Below are positions 37,198 through 48,432 of a stretch of 64,000 nt of DNA, one piece after another. Made by a program: the position numbers and the translations under genes. Numbering within the stretch: the first letter of the stretch is position 1; each line of letters starts with the position of its first letter. This DNA is from Schistocerca nitens (taxonomy: Eukaryota > Arthropoda > Insecta > Orthoptera > Acrididae). The stretch spans positions 717,295,202 through 717,359,201 of the forward strand of contig NC_064617.1 in the NCBI RefSeq assembly GCF_023898315.1, read 5' to 3'. Under the pieces are notes generated by a model. It ran no database searches. It saw only the letters and a list, made by a program, of their open reading frames with translations, and had not been told where the DNA came from.

Positions 37198-38463
37198 TTA
37201 AGACAGTTTCTTTGCTTTCTGGTACAAAGTGTCCACCACCTTTCCCATGCTATGTATTGTTTCTAGAGCTGTTTCATATGTCTTGTCCACTGGAGTGTCT
37301 TCAAACACAATAAGAACACCTTCACCTTGGTCCAATATACCATGAAACTTTTTGTCAAGGATCATCTGCGACAATTTCTTCTCCACTTGTTGCATTGGGA
37401 GTTTAATAGACTGAGATATGTATTCCACTTGAACTCTGGAATATGGTTCAATAATACGGCAAAGATTTTGTTCTAACATATTGTCATACAATGTTCCTAA
37501 ATGTGCACGCACAATCACATCATCTTCTAACTCTTTCTTAAAGGTTTTAAGAGCATGTTGAAAATCAGCAAGTGACCTCTTGTGACTGGCTTGAGCCACA
37601 GACTTCATTGCCTCTATATCCTTGCCTGCATACTTCAACGCCAATTTACCACTTATAATTTGATGTACGTCTTCAGGATTGTTCAGCATTATTTTCGAAA
37701 GTAACATATACTTGAGAGCTGTCAACGCTTTTGGACATTCCACACTGTCGTAACCTTCAAATGCTTCATAGAAGTAAGAATATGCTGTCTTAAAGTCCTT
37801 TTCATCAGCAGCATGAAGAATCCCAGACTGCAGATCCAATGATGCTTGCAACTTTGGGGGGCAGTAAATAGCATTTGCCGTTGTTCTTGCTGATGTAAGT
37901 GCTGCTCGTGCTTTGGGAAGATTACTTAGAGCGTGGTATGTTTTACTTTCCAGAAGCTGGACTTCCACAAGCAGATTTTTATCATCCAGTTTCTTCAACT
38001 CCTTTAGCAGAGTAGATCCAAGAGATAAAGCTTCTGAAAACATGCCAGTGTCGAAGTACAGGGCTATGAGCCGAGCCTCCAGCGATTGCCTCAAGAACGT
38101 TCTTCTTTCTTCTTTTGCCCATTCTATACACTCTTTACACAACTGCACTTCTATTCCTATGCCAGCTTCTAAATCTAAGAAAAAGTCAACAAGTGATCTC
38201 ACCAATTTTGCTGCCTTGGCTTTGCTTATATGGCTTAAAAAAGGCCTAGTTGCTTTGATTAGGTCAGCAAGCTCCTTAGCTTTACCTTCCTTCTTGTACA
38301 GCTCACCAAGTTGCAAGATGCCTTGCTCCTTAACTCGGATGGTATCTTCGTCATTCTCGGCAATTTCTTGATCCCGCACAATTTTATTCAGCAAATCAAT
38401 ACCTTCTTCTCTATTTGTGCTGGAAACAGCACGGGCCCTCTCGAATAACATTGCACCAGCCAT
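37198..38463 (-). CDS. PSMD11: 26S proteasome non-ATPase regulatory subunit 11 (PSMD11/Rpn6)
   Basis: A 421-residue protein, within one residue of the human length (422). Rpn6 is a lid subunit of the 19S regulatory particle and clamps lid to core particle; it acts in cytosol and nucleus in ubiquitin-dependent protein breakdown. The N-terminal two thirds are helical repeats (for example [22 protein letters not shown] and [20 protein letters not shown], all nearly unchanged from vertebrates). The C-terminal PCI domain spans about residues 280-395, with [20 protein letters not shown] and [20 protein letters not shown], and the protein ends QKAKKLS. The ATG sits in CAAAATGG, a good start context. 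No intron interrupts the coding sequence, unusual in a genome with long introns. But there is no genomic A-tract after it and the frame is undamaged, so a native gene or a preserved retrocopy both remain possible. Confidence 0.97.
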   Translation of the reverse strand: MAGAMLFERARAVSSTNREEGIDLLNKIVRDQEIAENDEDTIRVKEQGILQLGELYKKEGKAKELADLIKATRPFLSHISKAKAAKLVRSLVDFFLDLEAGIGIEVQLCKECIEWAKEERRTFLRQSLEARLIALYFDTGMFSEALSLGSTLLKELKKLDDKNLLVEVQLLESKTYHALSNLPKARAALTSARTTANAIYCPPKLQASLDLQSGILHAADEKDFKTAYSYFYEAFEGYDSVECPKALTALKYMLLSKIMLNNPEDVHQIISGKLALKYAGKDIEAMKSVAQASHKRSLADFQHALKTFKKELEDDVIVRAHLGTLYDNMLEQNLCRIIEPYSRVQVEYISQSIKLPMQQVEKKLSQMILDKKFHGILDQGEGVLIVFEDTPVDKTYETALETIHSMGKVVDTLYQKAKKLS

Positions 38464-38962
38464 TTTGGCTAGAACCGCTCTGTCATCAGAGAGTAAATCG
38501 CATGAAAATCTTTGGCAAAGTTGTGTACATCATGGATAATGCCAGTACAATTTTCGTAAAGATTGCATTGTTCCTCGATGATAGCTTCACTAGAGAGTAC
38601 TATTATCACTAAACGTACGTTTCTTAATCTTAGCATTATTTTTGTTAAAGCAAAACTGATTCTTTATTGAAAAATTTTATTTGTTTATAATATTTATAAT
38701 ATTACAGAGACCTATGTGTGCCTTAAAATTTATCAAATAAATATAATTTAATTTTTGAATTAAGTATGAAATGGTTTTTCCAATAGGTACAACACTGGTT
38801 ACATCCGGTGGCGATTGTCTTTGGTGAATACTGCCGTTGCTAGTCAACGGAAGGTGCAACTTTTTGGGATTGCGCGCTAGGTATTGAAAGGACGCCATTT
38901 TAGTAAATTGTGTTATATGTACGAAGCAAGAATTTTTTGGTACGAGTTAAATCTTCCAAGGC
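38464..38962. promoter_or_regulatory. Shared divergent promoter region
   Basis: Only 499 bp lie between the PSMD11 start codon (minus) and the start codon of the transformer-2-like gene (plus). A GCGCGC core (about 38870) and a CGCCATTTT word (38893-38901), which fits the YY1/Pho motif, lie near the plus-strand start. No TATA box is evident. A TTACTCTCTGATGACAG stretch on the minus strand just before the PSMD11 ATG could be a 5' UTR splice acceptor. Confidence 0.5.
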
Positions 38963-40062
38963 ATGAGTGACAGGGAGGTGAGTTAGCTGGTTCATGTACT
39001 CATTTTGCGAGATATCTATTTTTGGTTGCATACATTTCAGCGTTGCCCGGCATTGAGGTAAATCGTGAGTAACATGCGATCAATATACATATTTGTAAGA
39101 TAGTTCTGAATTTTGTTTTTGACTGGTACTATTTACCTAGGTAGAACAATGCTTTAGAAGTAACATTTCGGTATTTGCAGTTACGTTGGAAGTATTTTAT
39201 TTAAATGCATTTTAAACTTTTCAGTGAATAGGCAGATTCATTGAGTACTTATATTTGCAAGAAAATCAGAGCTGATAGTAATCTTTTTGTTGGATGTCGC
39301 AGTACAATTTGAAATTTAACACCGTCGTAATGAATACAAATCGTTTTTTGTTGAGGACCCCAATGTGCAGAACGCGCCATTTTCGTGATAGCTTCTCGGC
39401 ATTGAGTAACTATAAACTGCTCCGCTGACAAAACTGTTTACAAAATTGAGAAAAATAAATCTGATTATTTATTGCATTTTCACTCGTTCAACTTCTACAA
39501 ACTTAGTGATTACTTTTTAAATATCACAGTTTACTGGTTTGTTGTTATAATTTTGTTAATCTAAAGCGTCAACGTGACGGTGAAAGACCTATGTGCGTTA
39601 TGGCTCTTTTAATTTATTCTTGCCTGGCGCCATATAACAAGCACATTATGTGCGTTCAAGTATGTCTTGCCAAAATTTGTTCTCTTAGTGATGAATTAAT
39701 AATCTGAATTGTATAATTTTTTTGAAAGTTGCCCAAGAATTTTTCAGTTTGTATGTGTGTTTGTATTTTGTTTTGTGTAACTGAAGCGCTTTATTTTGTG
39801 GCATTGTTTGTTCTAATGTGTATGGGTACAATATTGTATGTTAATGTAAGAATACTTCTTAAGCGTGAAACATTCACAACATTTTTATATTTTCGCAATT
39901 TTGTGTGCAGCATAGCCCAAGTCATAGCGGATCTAATCACAGCCCTCCGGCTAATGATAAGACCCCCACACCACCTAATTCTAGAGAGCAATCAAGGAGC
40001 CGTTCTCGCTCATACAGCCAACACAGATCACATCATAAAGGAAAATCTTATTCTCGTTCAAG
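38963..40062 (+). CDS. tra2: Transformer-2-like SR splicing factor, first two coding exons
   Basis: Exon 1 is 38963-38977 (MSDRE), ending at a GTGAGT donor. Exon 2 is 39911-40062, from a GTGTGCAG acceptor to an AG|GTATGT donor in phase 2. Exon 2 encodes HSPSHSGSNHSPPANDK, a proline-rich TPTPPNSRE, then QSRSRSRSYSQHRS and KSYSRSR, an N-terminal arginine-serine domain. A short MSD-type first exon followed by an RS domain is the layout of Tra2 proteins, which bind exonic enhancers through a central RRM and promote splice-site choice. The RRM and second RS domain are not visible in the window, so another SR protein is possible. The open sequence after 40062 reads into intron. A second GCGCCATTTT word lies in intron 1 at about 39375. 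Confidence 0.5.
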
Positions 40063-42657
40063 GTATGTTGGCGTATTGTATAGCTTCAATCTTGTTTCAT
40101 GAAAGAAACTATTAGACAAAATACACATAGGAAAATTAAATATGGTGCCTTGGTTATTTAATTTGTAAAGAACTTTTCACAATGTGGACAGTGTTGTGCA
40201 TGCTCCCCGCAATGTATGTTAAATATTTAATGTATCGATTTTTGCTATTTACTATTAACAATAAATGAATAATTTCAAAAGGATTTGACTTTGCCAAAAA
40301 TAAAAAAGCTTTTAATTTGAAGTGAATTTTGAACTGGTAGCAGAGCCATTTACAGTTCATTGTTGTATTTTTACAGTTAGAAAGAACTGGTGCTAAGTAT
40401 ATAGAGTGTGACAGTCCTTCTGGGGAATTTGAAGAGTTTTATGAAATCATAGGGAATTGTTTTAAACTGAGCATGGGAATTTAATTTTATTGGGTTTTAT
40501 AAATCAGTTTTAAAATGTTAATACTTCAAAACATGCAAGTATTTAAACATTAATTCAAATACATTCAGTGACCAAAAACTGTGATTAAACGGTAGCAGAG
40601 AAGAGAGTTGTTACTTTGGAATGCTGAACTCCCAACCTGTCACTGTAATTTCTCTGGGATTGTCACGCCACCACCTCTCCTTGAAAGATTTCTGGCATGT
40701 CTACTACGTACTGCATAGAACATGTAGTCTTGCTTTATTCAGCTCACTCGAACAGATACATTATTCAGTGTACAAATAAGGAACTGGCATCATTGAGTTC
40801 TGGAAGAGTTGCACTATGTTTAGATTTTAATTTCACATACAGCAACAAATTAAGATGTGTGGAAAAATGCATTTTCTGGCAATATTACAGAATTTTCAAC
40901 ATGAAGGAAACTTTTTTTATTGAAGGTAGATGAACACATTATCTGAAGGAAATCTTCTGAGTATATTACACTTCCATCTACTCCAAACTGGAATGCTGTA
41001 AGTTTTCTAATATAAGATCATTTTGTTTAAATATTATACATGATGGTCCATTGGTGCATCAAGTACTCAGTTGCCCATGTGGTTTCACTACAGGAAACAG
41101 ATTTTCCAGGCTTGTAGGTAAACCGGTTATTAGTTTTTCTTATCTACTTATTTATTTCAGACATAACAAAATGAGATTAATGCTTTGAGAAAATAAAATT
41201 AACATCTGAAAATGTCAATGACACAATTCTCTAGTGTGCATAGCTAAATCTTCGTACTCCAGTCTTCATGAAACCTGGGTCTGATAAATGGCATAAAAAT
41301 GTTTCCATTTTGTTTGAAAGGTCTTCCTCTTGTCATGACTCTTTCAGGAAGTGCACCATCCAAATTGTTTTTATTGTTAAACCTGTATAAAGCTCTGCAG
41401 TTTCTCTCTTCCGTATTTCTTCAGGCTACATCTCTCTTTTGTGGGCAACACAAATTGCGCCATTTATATTAAAAATCTTGGTGAAACTTGAAGTCAACAG
41501 AATTAACACAGCTCAGTGTATGCTATAGAGCTCATTTAAAAAAGTTCTCTTGTGAGAAAAACTACAGTTTTATTCATATGCAATTGGAGAATGTTCTTTG
41601 CACTTTGTGTGTGGTAGAGAAGTGATGTCTTGAAATGTTTGTGTGACACCACTTCCCATATTTAGTATACAGTGGTGGGAAGGATTTAAAGTGTGACTCC
41701 TGTCAAAAGCATCTACTATAAATTTTATTTTGGCCACAATCAGCTGGATGATAATGTCTGTAACCATTTCTGATCTTGCAGTTATTTGAGAAAGTAATAG
41801 CAGTTTAAATTGCTGTGAAACTAGCAGCAATGAAATTCTTAATGTTCATTGAAAAAAAAAAATTTGTCTTCTGGCATGCAAGAGGCCACTACAGCCAAAG
41901 GTACAGAGTACTGGCATGCTTCAGATTGCACTAGGCAGCAGGTAAATAGGCTGTGTCATAACTGCTGTCCATTTCTCACTTGCCTACTTCTGCCAGTGGC
42001 AAACAATTAAGCAAACACCAATCGAGAATCTTTCACAAAGAAAAGAAGTAATGCAAACATAAAGGATTTCTAACACCCCTCATCAATACCGTATCACACG
42101 AGGATAATTCTCTCTTCCATCAGTATATGAGAACCAAAACTTTTTTTTTTCTCCCCCTATTCAGCAAAAATGCCCTTTGCTGTAATGGCCAAAATTTATT
42201 TTATTGACTGAAAAGTGCCATGGAAGCCTATGCTTACATTGTCTGTGTGTTTGAATGCACAACATGCTCGTAACAAGAAGCTTCATGTCTTATCATTTAA
42301 ATATACTGTTTGCTGCATGTAATCAGCATTATTGTATTAGTATTTTTCTCTCTTGTGTGAGCCAAACATACACAGAGAAACACAAAAATACTCTTGTGGA
42401 TTACCAGTTTTTCCATTTACCCCTGTAATAGTTAATCTAATTTCTGTTTAAGAGAAATTTGTAGGCTTACCTCACTCTGAGGTAGTATTTAATCAGTTTT
42501 TATGCACATCTACTTTGTATATTATATCTCACCTTTTCTGGGTTTGTATGCTGATATTTTAACAAAAAAAGGAACATAATAAATCGTGTGAAACAGAGGA
42601 ACTAGTTTTCAAAGATTTACACCTAGTGTATCCATAATGAAGTGGTTGTGATACACA
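40063..42657 (+). other. Probable intron of the tra2-like gene
   Basis: No coding exon or named repeat recognised in this AT-rich stretch. Assignment as intron rests on the donor at 40063. Confidence 0.4.
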
Positions 42658-43864
42658 ATGTGATCAAAATATCCGGATATCTGGCTGAAAATGACATAAA
42701 GTTTGTGGCACCCTCTATCGGTAACCCTGGAATTCAGTGTGATGTTTGCCCACCCTTAGCCTTGATGACAGCGTCCACTCTCGCACGCATACAATCAATC
42801 AGGTGCTGGAAGGTTTCTTGATGAATGGCAGCCCATTCTTCATGGAGTGCTGCACTGAGGAGAGGTATTGGTGTTGGTCAGTGAGGCATGGTAGGAAGTT
42901 GGCATTTCAATACATCCCAAAGGTGTTCTTTAGGGTTCAGGTTAGGACTCTGTGCAGGCCAGTCCATTACAGGGATGTTATTGTCGTGTAACCACTCCGC
43001 CACAGGCCGTGCATTATGAATAGGTTCTCGATCGTGTTGAAAGATGCAATCGCCATCCCTGAATTGCTCTTCAACTGTGGGAAGCAGGAAGGTGCTTAAA
43101 ACATCATTGTAGACCTGTGCTGTGGTAGTGCCATGCAAAACAAGGGGTGGAAGCCCCCTCCAGGAAAAACACACCATAACACCTCCGCCTATGAATTTTA
43201 CTGTGGCACTACACACTCTGGCAGATGACGTTCACAGGGCATTCATCATACCTACACCTTGCCATCGGATCGCCACATTGTGTTCTGTAATTTGTCACTC
43301 CACACATTATTTCCACTTTTCAGTTGTGCAATGTTTACGCTCCTTACACCAAGGGAGTTGTCGTCTGGCATTTGCCGGCGTGTGATGTATGGCTTATGAG
43401 CAGCTGCTCAACCATGAAATCCAAGCTTTCTTACCTTCCGCTTAGCTGTCGTAGTACTTGCAGTGGATCCTGATGCAGTTTGTAATTCCTGTGTGATGGT
43501 CTGGATAGATGTCTGCCTATTACACGATAAGGCCCACTTCAGCTGTTGGTGTTCTGTCGGTCAACAGACGAGGTCGGTCTGTACGCTTTTGCGCTGTATC
43601 TGTCTCTTTAAATTTCCACATCACTAACATATCAGAAACAGGGGACATAGGGATGTTTAGGAGTGTAGAAATCTCGCGTACCGACATAAGACACAAGTGA
43701 CACCCAATCACCTGACCACATTTCAAGTCCGTGGGTTCCGCGGAGAGCCCCATTCTGCTCTCACAATGTCTTGACTACTGAGATTGCTGATATGGAGTAC
43801 CTGGCTGTAGGTGGCAGCACAGTGCACCTAAAATGAAAATCATACGTATTTGGGGGGGGGGGGG
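42658..43864 (-). mobile_element. Tc1-like (DD34E) transposon, broken, right end lost
   Basis: The left end begins ACAATGTGATCAAAATATCC, the terminal repeat of a known orthopteran Tc1 family. On the minus strand 43216-42878 encodes the transposase C-terminus: [10 protein letters not shown], the second catalytic Asp in IFQHDREP and Glu in NPKEHLWD, with the standard 34 residues between. Helix-turn-helix sequence lies around 43753-43520. Frameshifts separate these parts. The right terminal repeat is missing: the element stops at ACGTATTT followed by a G-run (43851-43864). Confidence 0.8.
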
Positions 43865-45050
43865 TGTGGTGGTCTCATCAGTAGGATACTAGGAAAATGC
43901 AGTCAGTCTACAAAGGAGATTGCTTAATAAATAACTCGCTCATCTGACCCATCTTAGAATGGAGCTAAAGTGGGCTCCGTACCAAATAAGACTATCAGCA
44001 ACTTGGCAAACAGTGATGATGCAGGTAAAATGGACCATTAAGACTGTGGGTTTATTTCATCATTGCCGGGCAAGTAGAGGTGGCAGCATAAACACACCCT
44101 TGTGTTACTGGCAGTAGGGACAGTCATTCTTGCAAAGTACTATTGAAGACATTGAAAACCAGCTTCAAGCAACTGGTCTGAAAGCCTACACGAAACAGAA
44201 ATATTTCCACCCTCCTGCAGACAGCTTTGTTCTTCGCTTAGTTCTAGCTTCCCATCGCACCTTTTGATGTTCATAGAGCTGCTGCTCATTCATCAGTTTT
44301 TCCAATGTCATACATGCTTCTGGAGCATTAAATTTCTTCTCTAGCGTTGTTTGCTTTGCCATTTTAAACTTCGTTACCCTTTCTTTTATTTCTGTGTTGT
44401 TGCTTTCATTTGCTACATTTTATATCTTTTTCATTCATTAGATGAATTTAATGTTGCACATTACCTGTAGATTCTCACTGGGCCTTATACTTTTGCCTGG
44501 TTGTTCTTACGCTTGCTTCCCAATTTCCTATCTCAAAGCTAATCGTTCTCTTATATTTATTTCCCCATTTGTCACACATTTTCTGATTTTCTTTTTGAAA
44601 AGTCCCATAAACCCTGTTTCACCTTATCTGTGATTTGCCATCCGGCAGCTTAAATTTGCAGTTCATGATTATTAATTTTCAGATGAGGTCTGGTAAAGTT
44701 TTTCAGATAAATGTAACGTGACCTTTCATGATTCTTAAGCAAAATGTGAAAATTGTTGTGTGCATTATTCTACCAAATGACATCTCATTTAATTCTATTC
44801 CCACAGCTTGCATTCTCCCGTGGCTATTCTGTCTCTTCCTTGTCCTATTACAAAATTCTAGACCTACCGCAATTTTCATCTTCAGCATTCTGAATAATTT
44901 ATCTGCCATGATAAATTTTTCTCTCTCTTCATCTGCAAATAAAGTAAACAAATATCTACAGTGGAACTTCAATTTTATCTTCTCTGGATTTTAGGTTTTC
45001 GTGATTCTATATCATAAATTTGTAGCCCCTGTGAGGAAACCATAAGATCA
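43865..45050. other. No recognised gene; one 58-codon frame
   Basis: Minus-strand frame 44362-44186 reads MAKQTTLEKKFNAPEACM then a basic KVRWEARTKRRTKL part, 58 residues, no known family. It has no visible splice sites or neighbours that support it. The rest is AT-rich and unassigned. Confidence 0.3.
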
Positions 45051-45054
45051 ATGC

Positions 45055-45760
45055 TGACACACGGTGTGTACGCCCTGGGACAACCAGGAAAACCTGGAAT
45101 TTTTCATTGTTTTGGTTAGTTTAAATTTTTGTAATTTTGACTGGTAAGTCCTGATACTCTGACAAAGGATTTTACTGTAGCCCGCCACTGCAGAATAATA
45201 CTGTGGCCATAAAAAGTAAACAATACAAAAGAAACAAAATAAAAATTAAATTGCAAAAAATGCGCCATTTACAGCGAAGCACAGTGCATGCACAAGTATC
45301 TGCCAACAGCAAATCATTTCAAAGGCTTTAGGATGAAGACTGTGAAATTCTTCAATAACAATAAATTGCTTATGGTGAGTGTGATGTCACAACTGTTCAC
45401 AGTAGGTTTGTTTGAACAGTTGCCTGCGGGCTCGTACTCACGCGCATGCACATTTTGGTCGCTTGTGAGCAGTACCTGTTCCCAATTTTGGCTACTTGAA
45501 GTGTTGCTGCTAGCTGTTGTCAGCAGTAGCAACAAGCAGCCAGATGCTACCCGGAAAAATTTTTCCGGCACGCCAAACACACCAGATTCACACATGAGCA
45601 AAGTCTGAGTTGTAGTGGGGAGGGGATTAGTTCCCATGTGACCAGTTTTTTACTTTTAGTGATATTGCTTTTCCTCTTCATTCACAGCTTTCACGTCAAA
45701 TGAAAATAAAATAGAAGTCTGTGGCTGGGAGCTATCAAGTGAATTAAAATAAATTCAACT
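45055..45760. repeat. Unclassified dispersed repeat
   Basis: The GTGTGTACGCCCTGGGACAA start, the CCCGGAAAAATTTTTCCGGC core (45550-45569, a near-palindrome) and the following AAAATAAAAT stretch are familiar from a dispersed orthopteran repeat. I see no coding region and no terminal repeats. The class is unknown. Confidence 0.4.
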
Positions 45761-46091
45761 AATTATGGAAGCCTCAAATATGTTGTTAGTTTGTTTTCTG
45801 ATTTTATTTTATTTCCGTGTTTTTGGCAGTAAAGCATTAATCACCTCGCAGAACAATGAAGTTATTTTTGTCAATTTGCCAAAGCAATTTGCCTCGTACT
45901 AGTCTTTTCTGCAGAGGCAGTTAATGTATTTGAAACCTAGTGTTTCATTTTTCATGCCATTGGCTAGTTTAAACTGTTAGGTGAATTTCAAATGCATGTT
46001 TTCATCTTCCGGCCAATATGGCATTATGCTGTAATAACAAACATGAGATACTACAGTACTGGTACTCAAAGTAAATTTGCATATTGAAATG

Positions 46092-47945
46092 TTGTTGTCT
46101 TCAGTCCTGAGACTGGTTTGATGCAGCTATCCATGCTACTCTATCCTGTGCAGGCTTCAACTCCCCGTACTTATTGCAGCCTACATCCTTCTGAATATGC
46201 TTAGTGTATTCATCTCTTGGTCTCCCTCTATGATTTTTACCCTCCACACTGCCCTCCAATGCTAAATTTGTGATCTCCTGATGCCTCAGAACATGTCCTA
46301 CCAACCGGTCCCTTCTAGTCAAGTTGTGCCACAAACTTCTCTTCTCCCCAATCCTATTCAATACCTCCTCATTAGTTACATGATCTACCCACCTTATCTT
46401 CAGTATTCTTCTGTATCACCACATTTCGAAAGCTTCTATTCTCTTCTTGTCCAAACTAGTTATCGTCCATGTTTCACTTCCATACATGGCTACACTCCAT
46501 ACAAATACTTTCAGAAACGACTTCCTGACATTTAAATCTGTACTCAATGTTAACAAATTTCTCTTCTTCAGAAACACTTTGCTTGCCATTGCCAGTCTAC
46601 ATTTTATATCCTCTCTACTTTGACCATCATCAGTTATTTTGCTCCCCAAATAGCAAAACTCCTTTACTACTTTAAGTGTCTCATTTCCTAACCTAATTCC
46701 CTCGGCATCACCCGACCTAATTAGACTACATTCCATTATCCTTTTTTTGATTTTGTTGATGCTCATCTCATATCCTCCCTTCAAGACACTGTCCATTCCT
46801 TTCAACTGCTCTTCCAAGTCCTTGGCTGTCTCTGACAGAATTACAGTGTCATTGGCAAACCTTAAAGTTTTTATTTCTTCTCCATGGATTTTAATACCTA
46901 CCCCGAATTTTTCTTTTGTTTCCTTTACTGCTTGCTCAATATACAGATTGAATAACATCGGGGAGAGGCTACAACCCTGTCTCACTCCCTTCCCAACCAC
47001 TGCTTCCCTTTCATACCTCTCTACTCGTATAACTGTCATCTGGTTCCTGTACACATTGTAAATAGCCTTTCGCTCCCTGTATTTTACCCCTGCCACCTTC
47101 AGAATTTGAGAGTGAGTATTCCAGTCAACATTGTCAAAAGCTTTCTCTAAGTCTACAAATGCTAGAAACGTAGGTTTGCGTTTCCATAATCTATTGTCTA
47201 AGACAAGTCGTAGGGTCAGTATTGCCCACGTGTTCCCATTTTTCTTTGGAATCCAAACTGATCTTCCCCGAGGTTGGCATCTACCAGTTTTTCCATTCGT
47301 CTGTAAAGAATTTGCATTAGTATTTTGCAACTGTGACTTATTAAACTGATAGTTGGGTAATTTTCACATTTGTCAACTCCTGCTTTCTTTGGGATTGGAA
47401 TTATTATATTCTTCATGAAGTCTGAGGGTATTTCGCCTGTCTCATACTTCTTGCTCACCAGATGGTAGAGTTTCGTCAGGACTGGCTCTCCCAAGGCTGT
47501 CAGTAGTTCTAATGGAATGTTGTCTACTCCCGGGGCGTTGTTTCGACTCAGGTCTTTCACTGCTCTGTCAAACTCTTCACGCAGTATCATATCTCCCATT
47601 TCTGCTTCAGCTACATCCTCTTCCGTTTTCATAATATTGCCCTCAAGTACATCGCCCTTGTATAGTCCCTCTATATACTCCATCTACCTTTCTGTTTTCC
47701 CTCCTTTGCTTAGGACTGGGTTTCCATCTGAGCTCCTGATATTCATACAAGTGGTTCTCTTTCTCCAAAGGTCTCTCTAATTTCCTGTAGGCAGTATCTA
47801 TCTTACCCCTAGTGAGATATGCCTCTACATCCTTAAAATTGTCATCTAGCCATCCCTGCTTAACCATTTTGCACTTCCTGTCAATCTCATTTTTGAGACG
47901 TTTGTATTCCTTTTTGCCTGCTTCATTTACTGCATTTTTATATCT
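46092..47945 (-). mobile_element. RTE-clade LINE, 5'-truncated
   Basis: The minus strand carries the RT to the 3' end. 47683-47216 has SRNNAPGVDNIPLELLTALG and IIPIPKKAGVDKCENY. 47330-46416 has FLAFVDLEKAFDNVDW, RQGCSLSPMLFNLYIE and the C-terminal LDKKRIEAFEMW. 46361-46101 has the final RRDRLVGHVLRHQ part. The catalytic box reads RFANDTVIL where FADD is expected, so the second Asp pair is damaged. Frame breaks separate the three parts. The 3' end is TTGTTGTTG-like without a poly(A). The upstream endonuclease is missing. Confidence 0.88.
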
Positions 47946-48432
47946 GTTACTGGAGGTGTTGCCACAGCTGTGGAGGCAGTCTGTCACTGAGTTGCTCGTC
48001 ATGGATGGTATGACATTGAACTCAACACAGAACTCAACATGCACACGAAAATAAAAAAATTTGAAATATTACCTGAAAAACATGGATTTTCGAAGTGTGG
48101 TAGCACAAAAGGAACAAGTGGTATCCAAGCCAAATTTCATACTCTGCATAAGTAAACCATAATGATACATATCTGTTTTCAGCATGTTATTGCAAGACAA
48201 AAATTTGTGTACAATGGAAATTGATAATGTATTTGGTGACGTGCCCATTGTTCCACAACACAATTTTGTAAAAACATATCGTAAACTGTTCTGACTCTTC
48301 TTATCTTCTCCCGAAACTGTTAATCACTAAGCAACAACATATAGACAGATTTACACAACCTATCATTAATGTTTACTGCACCTTAACTGCTAAAAACCAG
48401 TCGATTGTGCTTTGAACAGAAGTTCTCCCACA

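Noticed and set aside
37913-38371. 152-codon frame on the plus strand
   Set aside because: Antisense shadow of PSMD11 with no independent support.
44186-44362. 58-codon basic frame as a small gene
   Set aside because: No similarity, no start-context or splice support; may be chance or an exon scrap.
45288-45608. 106-codon frame
   Set aside because: Lies within a dispersed repeat and has no recognised domain.
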